A program made the translations under genes and the position numbers. A DNA stretch of 64,000 nucleotides, from NCBI GenBank assembly GCA_022592445.1, contig JABYQR010000001.1, positions 248,001-312,000 on the forward strand, written 5' to 3'. Each line of letters starts with the position of its first letter. Positions within the stretch are counted from its first letter, which is position 1. The notes under the pieces were generated by a model. That model saw nothing but the letters and a program-made list of their open reading frames with translations, was not told the origin of the DNA and made no database searches. The stretch is from Cytidiella melzeri (taxonomy: Eukaryota; Basidiomycota; Agaricomycetes; Polyporales; Irpicaceae). This document shows positions 23,989-34,179 of this stretch, in pieces.

Positions 23989-24516
23989 TCAATTTGACTC
24001 GACAGACTGCGCGCGGGGGTGGTAGTGTAGAACAACACTCCCCGAGTGGCGATGCGTATTGCAAGCGAATGCGTGGCCAACAACGACGTTGGTAGAGCTG
24101 GTAAGATTGAACTGCACTAGTTCGCACTCGTGGTCCTCGCCTTCAAAGTCTGGTGACAACCAGCAATCTGGGTGCGGCGCGCGCGGGCGATCGCAGTCGA
24201 GCGGGATGAAAGGTCCTGAACGTAGGGGAATTGGGTGGTCGCTCTGAGTGTTGCAATAGGAGCAGTTATCAAGCGAGTCCGCGACGGAGGCGGCGGACGA
24301 CGCTGGCAAGGGTGATTTAGGAGTAGATCTCTCAGGGGAGACCGTAGGCACTGCTGAGGGTTCTGGCGGCGGCGTGGGCGTGGGGATGATGGGGTAACGG
24401 CGTAGAACCTTGCGCGGGCGCGGGCAGTAAGGGCAGCGACTGTCTGGTAAGTGGGGAACGGTGGGACAGTAACGGCAAACACGAGGCGGGTTGTCGTTGG
24501 TAGGCGCAGCGGACAT
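23989..24516 (-). CDS. Cysteine-rich 175-aa protein of unknown family, carried by the insertion
   Basis: The frame is uninterrupted from ATG 24516 to the TAA. The N-terminal 35 residues hold paired cysteines (CRYC, then CPYC in PDSRCPYCPRPRKVL), and a third pair CSYC comes near residue 92 after a Pro/Ser/Thr-rich linker. Later Cys and His residues (DCDRPRAPHPDCWL, HECEL, FACNTHRHSG) suggest a second metal-binding region. This pattern fits small zinc-ribbon-like modules, but I recognise no family. A TATA box lies about 150 bp upstream, so the gene probably has its own promoter. It is intact while the helicase around it is dead, consistent with a later arrival. Confidence 0.55.
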   Translation of the reverse strand: MSAAPTNDNPPRVCRYCPTVPHLPDSRCPYCPRPRKVLRRYPIIPTPTPPPEPSAVPTVSPERSTPKSPLPASSAASVADSLDNCSYCNTQSDHPIPLRSGPFIPLDCDRPRAPHPDCWLSPDFEGEDHECELVQFNLTSSTNVVVGHAFACNTHRHSGSVVLHYHPRAQSVESN

Positions 24517-24664
24517 AAACGTGGAAGAAGTCGCAGTGAGGCAACGCAGAAGAAGCTACAGCTATTGGCGCGAAGAGACTCCCTCGACGCGAGCGCAAAG
24601 CGTAAAGTGAACTCTGGAAACTGGGGTGGGGATTGATTGATTTCTACGCAGTACAGGCAACACC

Positions 24665-24674
24665 TTTTTATATA
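24665..24674 (-). promoter_or_regulatory. TATA box for the cysteine-rich gene
   Basis: Read on the minus strand the sequence is GGTATATAAAAAGG, a strong TATA consensus about 150 bp before the ATG at 24516. Confidence 0.55.
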
Positions 24675-25251
24675 CCCTAAGGACCCTCTCCTAAACCTTT
24701 CCTTCTATGTCCTAAACCCAAACGCGAGAGCGAGGAAACATGGTGGCAGAATACTTCCGTCTGCGGAGGCAAAATGTCCAGCGAGTCATCACCCGGCAGG
24801 ACACAGCGTTGGTCGATGCGGAGTAGCGGCGCGCGCCCTTGCGCTGAAGAGGCGCCAACTGTTGCGAGCAGGTGATGAGGCGCCGTCCAGGAGTTGCACA
24901 GCGTGGCGTGATAGGAGTCTTCCTGAAACGGGGTTTGCGAGTCAAGTTTCTTCTACCGTTGGTCCGACCCACGTCCGAAACACTTGGTGGCTGGCCGGCC
25001 CATGCTCCGATGCAAAAGGGGCGTGTCTGTGAGTCAGAGTTCGGTGCGATTCCTCGGCCTTGGATGTTTCCGGCGCGTTGCTGCTCCTTGTCAAGTCCTC
25101 GGATCCTCGGCAAACTCCTCATGACCTCGGTGAACTCCTCGTGCCTGTGACGCTGGGAAAGTGGAGGGACTTGCCGCTCAGGATGACGCGGGCCGCGCAA
25201 ATGGCGGGCTGCTGCCGGGTCTCTGCGCCTAGCCGATTTCCGGGCGTATCA

Positions 25252-26805
25252 CCGTAATCGGCAAGCGCAAGCATCAAGCAGACGACGTAGACGACGTAGA
25301 TGCAGGCAACAACGAGAAACTTCTGCAAGCTGAGGTACCAGGTGCTGATGACGACGTACAAGAAGTTCAGGGTCCCAACGCAGCAAACAAGGACACAGTG
25401 ACTGATGTTCTGCCTGTCGAGAACAGCAACGACCTCAACGACCCACCTGCTCTTCCTCTGGAAGAGACCACGCTTGACGCCGTCTTGAACCAGGACACCG
25501 AGCCACGCAAGAAACTCGAGGTCGGAATGAGGAGAATGGCGGAGACTGATGGTTGTCGCCGTGATGTATCAGACATCTTCTTTCAAAATCCAACCCCCAG
25601 TCAAAGTGAGTGCGTTGGCAATCTCTCTCTCACATTGACTGATAAGCCATCGAGAAATCGGCGAGAACTGCGGGAACTGAAATAATTGCATCCGCAAACT
25701 CAAGTCGCAGTTTTCCATTCTCACCGAGCAACAGACAGCTATGCTTGCGCTTCAAGACCAGATCGGCTTGGTTGTTCCTGACCGTTCTAAGAAGGTGCCA
25801 CGACTAACGGGAGGGAAGCGCAAGACAGAGCGCCAGAGCATTCTCGACACTCTAGTTAAACTTTGATACAAGCTTTGGCTGCGGGACTATCGGGACTGCA
25901 GTTGGGGCTCCCATACACTGCTACCAGACAAAACTGCGGTGTTCCTCGCGACGAATATTGGTGTACGTACAACAGAAGATCTCAAAACTCACCTCTCAGG
26001 CTGGACTTGCCGCGAGCGCATCGGGCAAGCAGTATTGGACCACACCAAGTTCGTCAATGATGTCTGGTATGAAACACAAGGTGTCGTGAACCCTAGCGCC
26101 AGAGCCCTAGAAACTTGTGAAGAAACTCAAGCTTGCTACAACAGCAACAAACACACAAAATACAGCAGTCAGAAACCAGTACCAGGAAAACGCATCTTGA
26201 CGTATACGGCTCCTTCTCAGTCGCTGAAAACCCACTTGGCACCTTCTCTTCCTCTCGCCTTTGATGTCACTGAAGCTGCTCGACCATCTATGCCTCTTCC
26301 TTGTGCTACGCCGACTGCTCAGCCCTCAATGATGCCCCCCTCGGCCATGCCTTTCAAGTTTACCTCTGGCCACTCTCCGCCGAAGTCTCGAGTATTGCAC
26401 ACCAAGATAGCCAAGACCTCACTCTTGAAGACTCCACGAGCAACCCGACGCAAACCCAAGCCCTCCGAGACTCTGTCTACTCAGCGCACCAATCAAAATG
26501 CGCCTCCTGTTGCTTCCTTGTCTCGCGTTCAGCTCACCAAATCTGGCTCCAGCTCTGACCTCTTAACGTTCCAGGACTCAGACTCGCTGTTGCCGTCTCA
26601 CATCCCATCTCCTCCTTTTGCAATGCCCATGTCTCATCCTATGTCTCCATCTCAGCATGCCTATCAGTTGTCTCAGCCTTTGCTCCAGTTGTCTCCTCCC
26701 TTGTCCTCTCAAGACTCTCTGCCATCTGAGATGCTTCGCCCAGTTGACATGCCTCGCTCAAGACCCAAGCCAAGGCCGGTCACTCGCAATGTACCCCGTG
26801 CCTGA
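25252..26805 (+). pseudogene. RecQ-type helicase, C-terminal part
   Basis: The frame resumes with VIGKRKHQADDVDDVDAG and has the cysteine-bearing block DGCRRDVSDIFFQNP, then ENCGN, and an intron near 25604-25650. In-frame TGA codons lie at 25678-25680 and 25864-25866; homologous residues continue on both sides (CIRKLKSQFSILTEQQTAML; YKLWLRDY). LATNIGVRTTEDLKTHL and WYETQGVVNP follow. The end is a long Ser/Pro-rich tail finishing RNVPRA. This region matches the C-terminal extension seen in agaricomycete RecQ-like proteins in general layout (recollection, not a search). The stop is 48 bp from the DUF6589 stop on the other strand. Confidence 0.7.
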
Positions 26806-26852
26806 TAATTTTGTAGATACCATTGCATGTACTAAACCCAAGTCAGATAGTG

Positions 26853-28776
26853 CTACCCTGTCTCCATAATATCCTCTGCGTGTGTAGTCTTGTTTTCATT
26901 CTGCAAATCCTCCCACATTTCGCATGTCGACCTGACCGTAAGCCGTTTCTCTGCCCAACGATTGATTGTAGCTTGAAGGGTGATTGGATTGGATCCAAGA
27001 GCAAGGAAGTCCTTCGCTCGCTGCAAGCTCTTAAGCAGTCTCTTTGGAACATACCAATGAATGTTTGAGTCCTTGTATGCCTCCTGCAGGCAAGCAACAT
27101 CTTTCTCTTTCTCAGGCAAGGTATGCGACTTTCCACGACGGAAGTGGTTGAACTCTGCCTCAACGTGGTCCTTGACCTTGCACGGAGCAGGAATTGAGGC
27201 GGATATCTTCCTGATGTACTCCCATGTTGTGTAGGGTCCAGTGACCATGAACGTGTACTGAGAAATCAGATCAATGAGATGACATGTGAATGCAGGGGAC
27301 TCATGTACCTTGATATCGCGGATGTTGTGCTCTTGAAGCATATCAAATGAGACAAATCCTTGTCCGTTGTTAGTGTTGGCAAGCCAGCAATAACACATGA
27401 AAAAGGTTCTGAGATGCAATTAGTTGACATCACAGGTATAGCATGGACGTGAATCATACTTCAGGTCGTCTGGCCACTCGCAGAGAAAACCCTGAAATAG
27501 CTCCAGGAGTTCAAGTGTGTACTTGAAATTGTTTCCACACTGAAAACAGAAGAGTAGGCGCGGCAGGAGATCCTGCATATGTCCAACATTGCCGGTCCTC
27601 ATTGCATTGTCCAAAGCGGTGTAGTCGAGCAAGTCACGGCAGAAGAGAATTTGGTTAAGTAGAACATGGTCTTGTTCTTGTGCGGGCTTTTGCTTGTGCA
27701 TCTCGTAAGCCCTGGTGGATGCGAAGTTGCTCAAGATTGTGTCTGCTATAGTACCCAGCTCCTCGGGGGTGTTGCTTCGTAGGTCTGAAAGTTTTGCACC
27801 GCCAACTGTCTCCCAGAGATCTCGGAAATGAGCCTCTGAAATATGGTGGTAGGCATTGCGGATTTTCTGATGGAAATTTCCCTGCACTGAGGTCGAGCTG
27901 AGCCCTTTACGCTGAAGGAGGTGAAAGGCTTGCTTGAGGCCTTCTGTCCCTGTAGACATGTGCTGCTTGTGTATCAATTCCTCCTGAGCAATCTGTGCAT
28001 GCAGCCAGCCAAACGTTTTCAGAATGTGCTCAAAGCGCTGCCACGAGTTTAGGTCACGGCTATGAATCTTCTTGAGGCTGCGAATGTGCGAGACCATGAG
28101 CTGATCTCCAATCCAGAAGAACAGCTTATGACGCGCAAGATCTTTCTGGATGATGTCTGAGCCTAGTGACAGCTGGCGATCCCACTCTGCAAAGAGCTTG
28201 TCATTCCCTTCGAGTGTCATCTCCTCAATATGAGGAGTATCGAGCATGTATTGAGTGGGAACATGCTCCTTGCCCCGAGGAAGTTGATGGACAGGAGGAG
28301 GACGCATGAAGATGGGATCGTCTGCAGCAGCATATTCCTTGCGGTCAAATGGCGCAGACTGGAGAAGAACATCGAGAATGTACCAGCGGTTGTGAGCACG
28401 AATACGGGCGGCAGCAGCGTGGTCCTGATCCAGGAGATCCATAACAGAGATTGGGTTTTTGCATTCCCTTTCCCACTGCGTGTGATATGCCAAAGTGTCT
28501 GGTGAAGGGACGTCTTGATGGTTAATGACATACACGGTCGCGGCCGTCCCACTGTCGAAGTGTGATTGGTTGTCGAGCCGCTGCTCGTACGTCTTGAGAC
28601 CGAGGTTAAGATTGTTGTAGGTCTTCCTGCTCTCCTTCTTCAGCACGTGGAGATCTTGGTACATTGCCTTGTGGCTTGCATCTGCAAGAGTCTCGAGGGC
28701 GGTGTACTTTCACTTCTGGCTCATGGTGATGCCGAGCATGTGGGTTGTGTTGTTTGCTTTGGCAGCAAGACCACAG
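26853..28776 (-). pseudogene. DUF6589 protein, C-terminal part
   Basis: After the solo LTR the frame resumes as GLAAKA and LGITMSQK, then a TGA (28712-28710) where a tryptophan is expected, then KYTALETLADASHKAMY. The body includes YEQRLDNQSHFDSGTAAT and the DUF6589 block GNVGHMQDLLPRLLFCFQ followed by the late motif FVSFDMLQEHNIRDIK. Two introns join the end: one between WPDDLK and TFFMCYCWLANTNN, another between DIK and YTFMVTGPYTTWEY. The protein ends EDIMETG. The molecular function of DUF6589 is not established to my knowledge. Its place inside a TIR element suggests a role in transposition (inference). Confidence 0.75.
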
Positions 28777-29568
28777 TGTCACGGAGCAACTGCTGCTATG
28801 CTGATAACCCTAAAAAGGGAGTGAAGTAGAGAGGAAGGGGTAGATCTCCAACGACGACAACGAGGTCAAAGTCAATGATAAGCAGGCAAGCAGGCACTGA
28901 GGCCAGATACTGGCAGTGCAAATGACGAAGTTAATATCAGACTTATACTAGGTTACATTGAGTAACTCACCTGGCAGTGCAAATGACGAAGAGGTCAAGA
29001 TGCAGAACCAGGGAGGGTAAGGGGTACTATATATACTGTGTCTGGGTGGTCTGTGCACCAGTTCCCACACTAGGGACTGGAGTAACTGTGGGGCTGGAGT
29101 AACAATGGAACAATAAGAGACCAGGGTAACTGTCAAGGACCTGAGTAACTGTCAAGGACCAGGGTACGGAGAACAATGGAGCTAGAACAATAGAACAATA
29201 GAACAATAGAATAGGAACAATAGAACAATAGAAACTGGGGGAATCCCTGGGGAATCCCTAACAATAGATAGAAGACAATAGTCGAAAGACAATAGAACAA
29301 TAAGATCTGGGGGAATCCCTGGGGAATCCCCATCAATGGAAGAGGAACAATAGAACAATAGCCTAGGTTGATCTGGAACCGCTCCAGATTGAGTCTAGGG
29401 TTTGGGTCTGGACTTATTGATAAATAAGGCAGGATGTCACGTGACCCAGGTTAGGGTTAGGTCTGGTAACACTCCTAGCCGGAAAATAAGCACTCTAGAT
29501 AGGCGCCTAAGGCTGTAAACTTGTGACAATGTTGGAAAAATCCGGTCTCTGTTGGACTATCCATGTCA
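28777..29568 (-). repeat. Solo LTR (792 bp) splitting the DUF6589 gene
   Basis: The insert begins TGTCACGG and ends CCATGTCA on the plus strand and is flanked by a perfect CACAG duplication (28772-28776 and 29569-29573). Excision restores ...FTSC|GLAAKA in frame on the minus strand. A TATATATAG box on the minus strand near 29030 gives the orientation. Inside lie many AGAACAATAG-type short repeats (29170-29360), a repeated 24-bp unit GGGGGAATCCCTGGGGAATC, and a duplicated CTGGCAGTGCAAATGACGAA (28911 and 28973). Confidence 0.82.
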
Positions 29569-30360
29569 CACAGGAGGTGAAGTACACTGACATGAGTCTC
29601 TGAAACTTGGACCTATGGTGAGACTGGCCGTACTGGAGCATATTGATGATTGCGAGGACACTCTACAGACATGTGAGGCTAAACACTGGAATTCTGAGGA
29701 AGAATGTACAGCAGAATGATTCTTGTACGTGTTCTGTTTGAGTTGGAACGGCGTAGATGCTCCCGAGTGGAGGAGATCCCAGGTAATCAGCGCAACAGCC
29801 TGGTAGTCCGATGCCATCTGGTCAAGTTTGATGGTGAGGAGACTCTCCTCTGTGAGCTCGTCTGTATCTGAGAGCGTGAGAGGAGCAAGGAGTCGCATCT
29901 TGCGATTCATCCGCATCTTTACGTTGTCGAGAGCCCATCACTCCATCAACATTCGCGCGGCTCGTGTCCGAATGCCTCCCTCGTGCTTCCGCGGCGGACG
30001 GTACCACTTTTTGAGGATGCCTGGCAGCAGATCACAGTGCATCAGCGCTGTCCTCGCATACCTAATTTTCCCCGCATCCTCTGAGTTGGAGTTAATATCC
30101 AGGTTCCAGCTGAGGTAGTAGAGGAGGGTGGCGATGTCAAGCCCTATTGCGGCCATGGCATCGATAGATTGGCGAATCCTGGAGGCACTCAAGGCGTGAG
30201 GTAGGCTCGCGAGATGTTTCTTGAGTGCTTCGGTCCTTCCAAGGCACCCGCGTGCACCTGCGGAGAGTACATCGTCGAAGGCCTAGTCGTCAGGATCGAC
30301 TTCGTCGTCGTAGCGTTCATTGTCCTCAGGGTCGAGTTCTGGGTCTCTGAACCGCGGCAT
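29569..30360 (-). pseudogene. DUF6589 protein, N-terminal part
   Basis: The start ATG at 30360 gives MPRFRDPELDPEDNERYDDE. In-frame stops TAG (30285-30283) and TGA (29940-29938) interrupt it; both sit where tryptophan codons would fit (DD-W-AFDDV and LME-W-WALDN). Recognisable segments are SRIRQSIDAMAAIGLDIATL, LPGILKKWYRPPRKHEGG and SDYQAVALITWDLLH. After one intron comes VLAIINMLQYGQSHHRSKF, ending at FTSC where the LTR enters. The left (3') portion of this gene lies across the LTR. Confidence 0.75.
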
Positions 30361-30510
30361 GCCGTAGTTCTATGTATTTGTTAGGTTGTCTCACACGTGT
30401 TAGAGGATGGGGACACAATCACATTGTTAATTCGAGCGTATGTGGTGACTCGTCTGTACAGCGCGAAGCTACTCAGTACATCAGCGCCGTCTCAGCGGCC
30501 GTCGACCTAG

Positions 30511-30664
30511 CACGTGATGATTGATCTACACCCGTCTGTACGAAATGCGCCAGACGTCAGGGCAGGAACTTGGTCTCTTTTTCGCGATCAAAGTTTCTAA
30601 ATATGGCAACCGCGCACAAACCGACAGGTTTGGGTTGCCTCCCTCACGTCTAGGACCGAGACTA
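30511..30664 (-). repeat. Right terminal inverted repeat
   Basis: Its reverse complement starts TAGTCTCGGTCCTAGACGT and follows the left repeat, but contains an extra segment of about 25 bp (around 30607-30636, itself hairpin-like, with GGCAACC and GGTTGCC). The inner end reads CACGTGATGATTGATCTACA. Confidence 0.88.
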
Positions 30665-30673
30665 AGACTTGCC
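30665..30673. repeat. Target-site duplication, right copy
   Basis: AGACTTGCC, identical to 21543-21551, directly follows the right inverted repeat. Confidence 0.88.
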
Positions 30674-31289
30674 CGGCAACTGATCAAATTGTGCGATGGC
30701 CAAAATAGGCAACCTCAAGCTCGCTAAATTTCTCCGGCTGTGTCTACGATTTTTCAGTTAGCTGGAGCGAGACACAAGCGGTAAGGACCTTGGTCCTTTT
30801 GCCACTCTGTGTTTGAACGGGATCAAACGAAGAAGATGAAAAGAACGAAGCGGCTGCCGGAGCCGCGTACACAGATGACGCGGCCAAATTCTAGCTGAGG
30901 AAACATCTGAAGGAGAGGAGGGTCATGACCTTGTGTTGCAACTGAACTCCACAGCTAGCGGAATAAACAGCTCTCTGGATTTCATCCTGGTAGCGGGTAT
31001 AGGTAAGGGTTGGCATTGCAGAACGCGCGGTTGACTGGCAGCACCATGCACATACTACTACTGAAGGCAGTGCGACGTAGCGTGGGATGCATACGCTACT
31101 CGGGCCAGATCATGCCACTGTGTAGAAATTCTGGGCAAGTTCTGAGGAATAGTGAGGGTTTGTTGGGTCGATGGAGATTGGAAATCGGATGTGAGACCCC
31201 ACCTTAGGCTCGTTGTGTGGTTATCTGTCGAAAGAGCCTTCGTCCTCAGATCCCCCAGGCATCGTCTTCTGCACGACTGCGCTGGCAGC
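30674..31289. other. Intergenic, no gene seen
   Basis: About 600 bp of host sequence right of the TIR element. I find no coding signal or repeat. Confidence 0.4.
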
Positions 31290-34179
31290 CTACTCTTTGC
31301 CGTACTCTCCCACAGACTGCTGGATATCTGCGCTCCAAGGCATTTGTGCCACTACCCCTGCACGCCTGCTCTGTACAGCTAAGCCGCTCCGTACTCGGCC
31401 GGCTTCGAGCTGCCCGTTATGTTCAACACCAGTCCTCTGCTCTGGCGTCATGGCATTCAAACGACGCATCCGCCGCCGAGTGGGTTCTGCTTCAATTGAG
31501 TTGAGCACTAGGCAGAGGTAATCCCCTACCGCGGAGCTAGGCTCCTCGAAGGTTTCTTCCCAGCCGTCGCGCTGTCTGGTAGCATTAGTGGGGAGATTGT
31601 GTATGCGCAATCCATCGTCTACAAGGTCGATCAAATTCCAGCACTCGTTGAGTAGCGCGAGTAATTCGGCGGGTGAGGTTTCAAAGCTACCATCGCACCA
31701 CGCAACTTCACAATCCCGGATCCGCGATAGTGGCGCCATCTGGGAACGTAGCAAGTCTGCTTGGAAATCAAAGGTACGGCGCCATTCGTGGTTGAGATAT
31801 CGCTGGTGATGCTGAGTGGCGTCTGCATGTGCAAATGCGTGTCGAATATATAGGGTGAGGTAGCATAGGTTGAGAACCTCCGAGTTCCATGGGATGTAGG
31901 GATTTGAACCCCGATACTCAAGAATGGAGGCTGAGATAAGCTGTAGATTTGATAGCAAAGATGCATAGACTTTGCCTGTGACAGGTCATATGAGGAGTCG
32001 GGTTGGATGTGTATTTGTAGGTTAGGGAAACCTCACCTACGGCGTATGCCTCCGTGTACCGGAGAATGATCTCCACCAATGTGGGAATATGCTTGAGAAC
32101 AAAAACAGGACGGTGCCGGAGCCATGAGTGGAGAACTTGATCCATCGCGCTCGTACATGTCTTGGATGGCGTATAGGTTGAGCGATATAGCTGATTCACC
32201 CAAGAGCTCGACTGCATATCGACACCCACAATTACATTCAATCTTATGACAGTCGCCAGAGCAGATACACGGTCGTAGTACGATAGGCTGTCGCCGTCCA
32301 AGTCCAGGATGTTCACGAGGTAGCGCGCGGTTTCTTCCACAACCGATATGCGCTTTGCATCCTCCGAGTGTGGAAATACGTCTCGCCAGTCTTCGAGTGG
32401 GGACATGCTAGACGCCTTCTCCAGCAAATGAGCCTTCTCCTGGAAGTTGAGCTCCTCTCGTTGCTGGCACACCTGGCATACCACAGGTAGCATCCACTTC
32501 CAAAAAAGAGTGTAATTGTCGGCTTTGAGAAGACGCCGGTGCATTTGTGCTTGAAGCCAGATAGTGGTGAAGCAGCCTTGATTAAGAAGAATTTGCGCTC
32601 CAGGTTCGTGCAGCGACAGCAAGAGACACATAGCCCATAATGCGCTTTTAGACCATATTCTCCCTAGTTCCAATTGCTCGGTGACACTGACCACGTGAGT
32701 TTCGAGCAGGTCCTGAACGGCTCTGCGCGCATGGCTAGAGAGCGACTTGCAATCTACCGGCGTTGCGTCATCTGAAAGGGTATCGGTCCACGGTACCCGA
32801 TTGCCAATGATTTTCACCATGAAATTGATGACGCCTTGCCAGCTTGGCGTGCTCTGCTCCAGAGCAACTTTCATGGTAGTCCCAAGTAGCTCATCATTCG
32901 CCTGCAAGGCATCGGCTGAGACAAGGATGTCCAGGTCCTTCGAAACATCTCGTATAATCTCTGTTTCTTCTGGAGACGCCACGAAGGTAAAGCAGTGATG
33001 AGTTCCTGGGACAAAATAGTCCAAGATCTCTTTGAAGGCAGACGCTGCGTCCTCACAATGATCCCTCATAGCCTTGCGAGTCCCCTCACACGACAATGCA
33101 TCGCGAATCACGATGATTGGAAATGCGATTGCCGAAAGAACTAGAAAAGCGACCATCTTCAGCAGGCCCAACCCTATGACGGGGACAAACTCCACAATAA
33201 TAGGTGCCACGGGTAGATACACGCGCGTGCGAAGCAATGAAGTGACTATAGCAAGGGCGGGAGTCTTGTACGGGCACCGGGAGGAAAAGATTGGTGATAG
33301 AGTGACAGCAGTGACAAAAAGTCCCCAAATGCATACGAGCGGAATGGTGGTCCTTCCTATTGTAGGGTGTATGTCAATCGTGAAGAAGCACAGACCAACG
33401 AAGAAGAGGGAAAGGGATAATTGGATGAGGAGAGGGAGGACAGATGCAATTCCAAACACCTTCCATTTATCAAGTCCTGAACGGCGAAATTGGCGAACGC
33501 GTAGCTGGCCTTGCAGAGAGGAGGTACAGAATGCCATGTATTCACGGAGCCACTGCTTTACTAGAATCCCGAGAGAGGCGGTGGAGAGACTGATCACGAG
33601 GCTGGAGAACCATAGCACATTGACGCGGATGGCAGCAAGAGATGGCTCGAATGGCGTGGATGGAACCAGAGAGGCGGCGGTGGTGTTGAGCAGCTGTCCT
33701 CCTACAATGGCGTATCTGGCAGTTTGGTTGGCGATCACTCGCATGACCTGCAGTGTTTCGGCAGCGGTATCTTCTTGGAGCTGAGGATAGGATATCACCA
33801 CGAAGGCGGTAAGCACAGCCGAGTATAAACCAGTCTGTGAAAGAAGGTTATTCAGCGGCAGGGGGACAAGAGTAATGTCGCTATGACTCACAAAGGTCAG
33901 GAGAGTGTCGACATCCTCCTTATAGCCACCAACTTCCTGCTGGTCGAACTGAGTCAAGGCCTCCTCCACTGCGGGCCATCCTGACGACTTGCCCGAATGC
34001 GTCGGGATGCTCGTGGGGTGCAGGGCATTCCGGCTCTCTTGAAGAGAGCTGTGGCTCTGAGGTGCGACGCTATTCTTAGCTTCAACGGTTTTGTCGATGA
34101 GGGAGATGATAGGGACAGAACCGAGAGCAGCTGAATCACTAGGGGCAAACGCCGATTTCACACGCCTTGAAATTTGCAT
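31290..34179 (-). CDS. DUF6535-domain multipass membrane protein
   Basis: The start MQISRRVKSAFAPSD is followed by the DUF6535 signature: VGGYKEDVDTLLTF, a 57-bp in-frame intron (33891-33835), then TGLYSAVLTAFVVISYPQLQ and LQVMRVIANQTARYA. Four to five hydrophobic segments follow (VLWFSSLVISLSTASLGILV; IASVLPLLIQLSLSLFF; IPLVCIWGLFVTAVTLS; LLKMVAFLVLSAIAFPIIV). A long helical, likely cytoplasmic, C-terminal region comes after. A second intron (32036-31976) joins TEAYAV to GKVYASLLSNLQLI. The spliced product is about 923 aa. DUF6535 proteins are numerous in agaricomycetes and have no known function. The reading frame is intact. Confidence 0.82.

Larger units (their letters stand above)
23400..25251 (-). 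mobile_element. 1.85-kb insertion with TG...CA ends and a single cysteine-rich gene
   Basis: On the plus strand the insert starts TGAGACACTG and ends GGGCGTATCA, flanked by CCGT on both sides (23396-23399 and 25252-25255). Deleting the insert plus one CCGT fuses the helicase frame to KISPVIGKRKHQADD without a shift. It carries no RT, integrase or known transposase. Its only convincing gene is on the minus strand. Ends are weakly inverted (TGAGACAC and TGATACGC). It may be a very long solo LTR or a non-autonomous element of another kind; I cannot assign a family. Confidence 0.7.
21552..30664. mobile_element. 9.1-kb TIR element carrying a RecQ-type helicase and a DUF6589 protein
   Basis: Long terminal inverted repeats (21552-21679 and 30511-30664) and a perfect 9-bp target duplication define the unit. 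Inside, a RecQ-like helicase pseudogene (plus strand) and a DUF6589 pseudogene (minus strand) converge with about 48 bp between their stops. Two later insertions, 1,852 bp in the helicase and 792 bp in the DUF6589 gene, inflate it; without them and their target duplications the unit is about 6.46 kb. No other transposase gene is present, so one of the two proteins, or a partner elsewhere, must have mobilised it (inference). A 9-bp duplication is common for MULEs, but neither protein resembles a MULE transposase. I do not recognise this architecture as a named superfamily. Confidence 0.85.

Noticed and set aside
24637..25257. Several plus-strand frames across the right part of the 1.85-kb insertion
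   Set aside because: Overlapping in all frames, no family features, and they lie upstream of the minus-strand TATA box and gene.
29100..29360. Regular short repeats (AGAACAATAG and GGGGAATCCC units) that superficially suggest a CRISPR array
   Set aside because: Irregular spacing, no unique spacers, eukaryotic context; they are internal repeats of the solo LTR.
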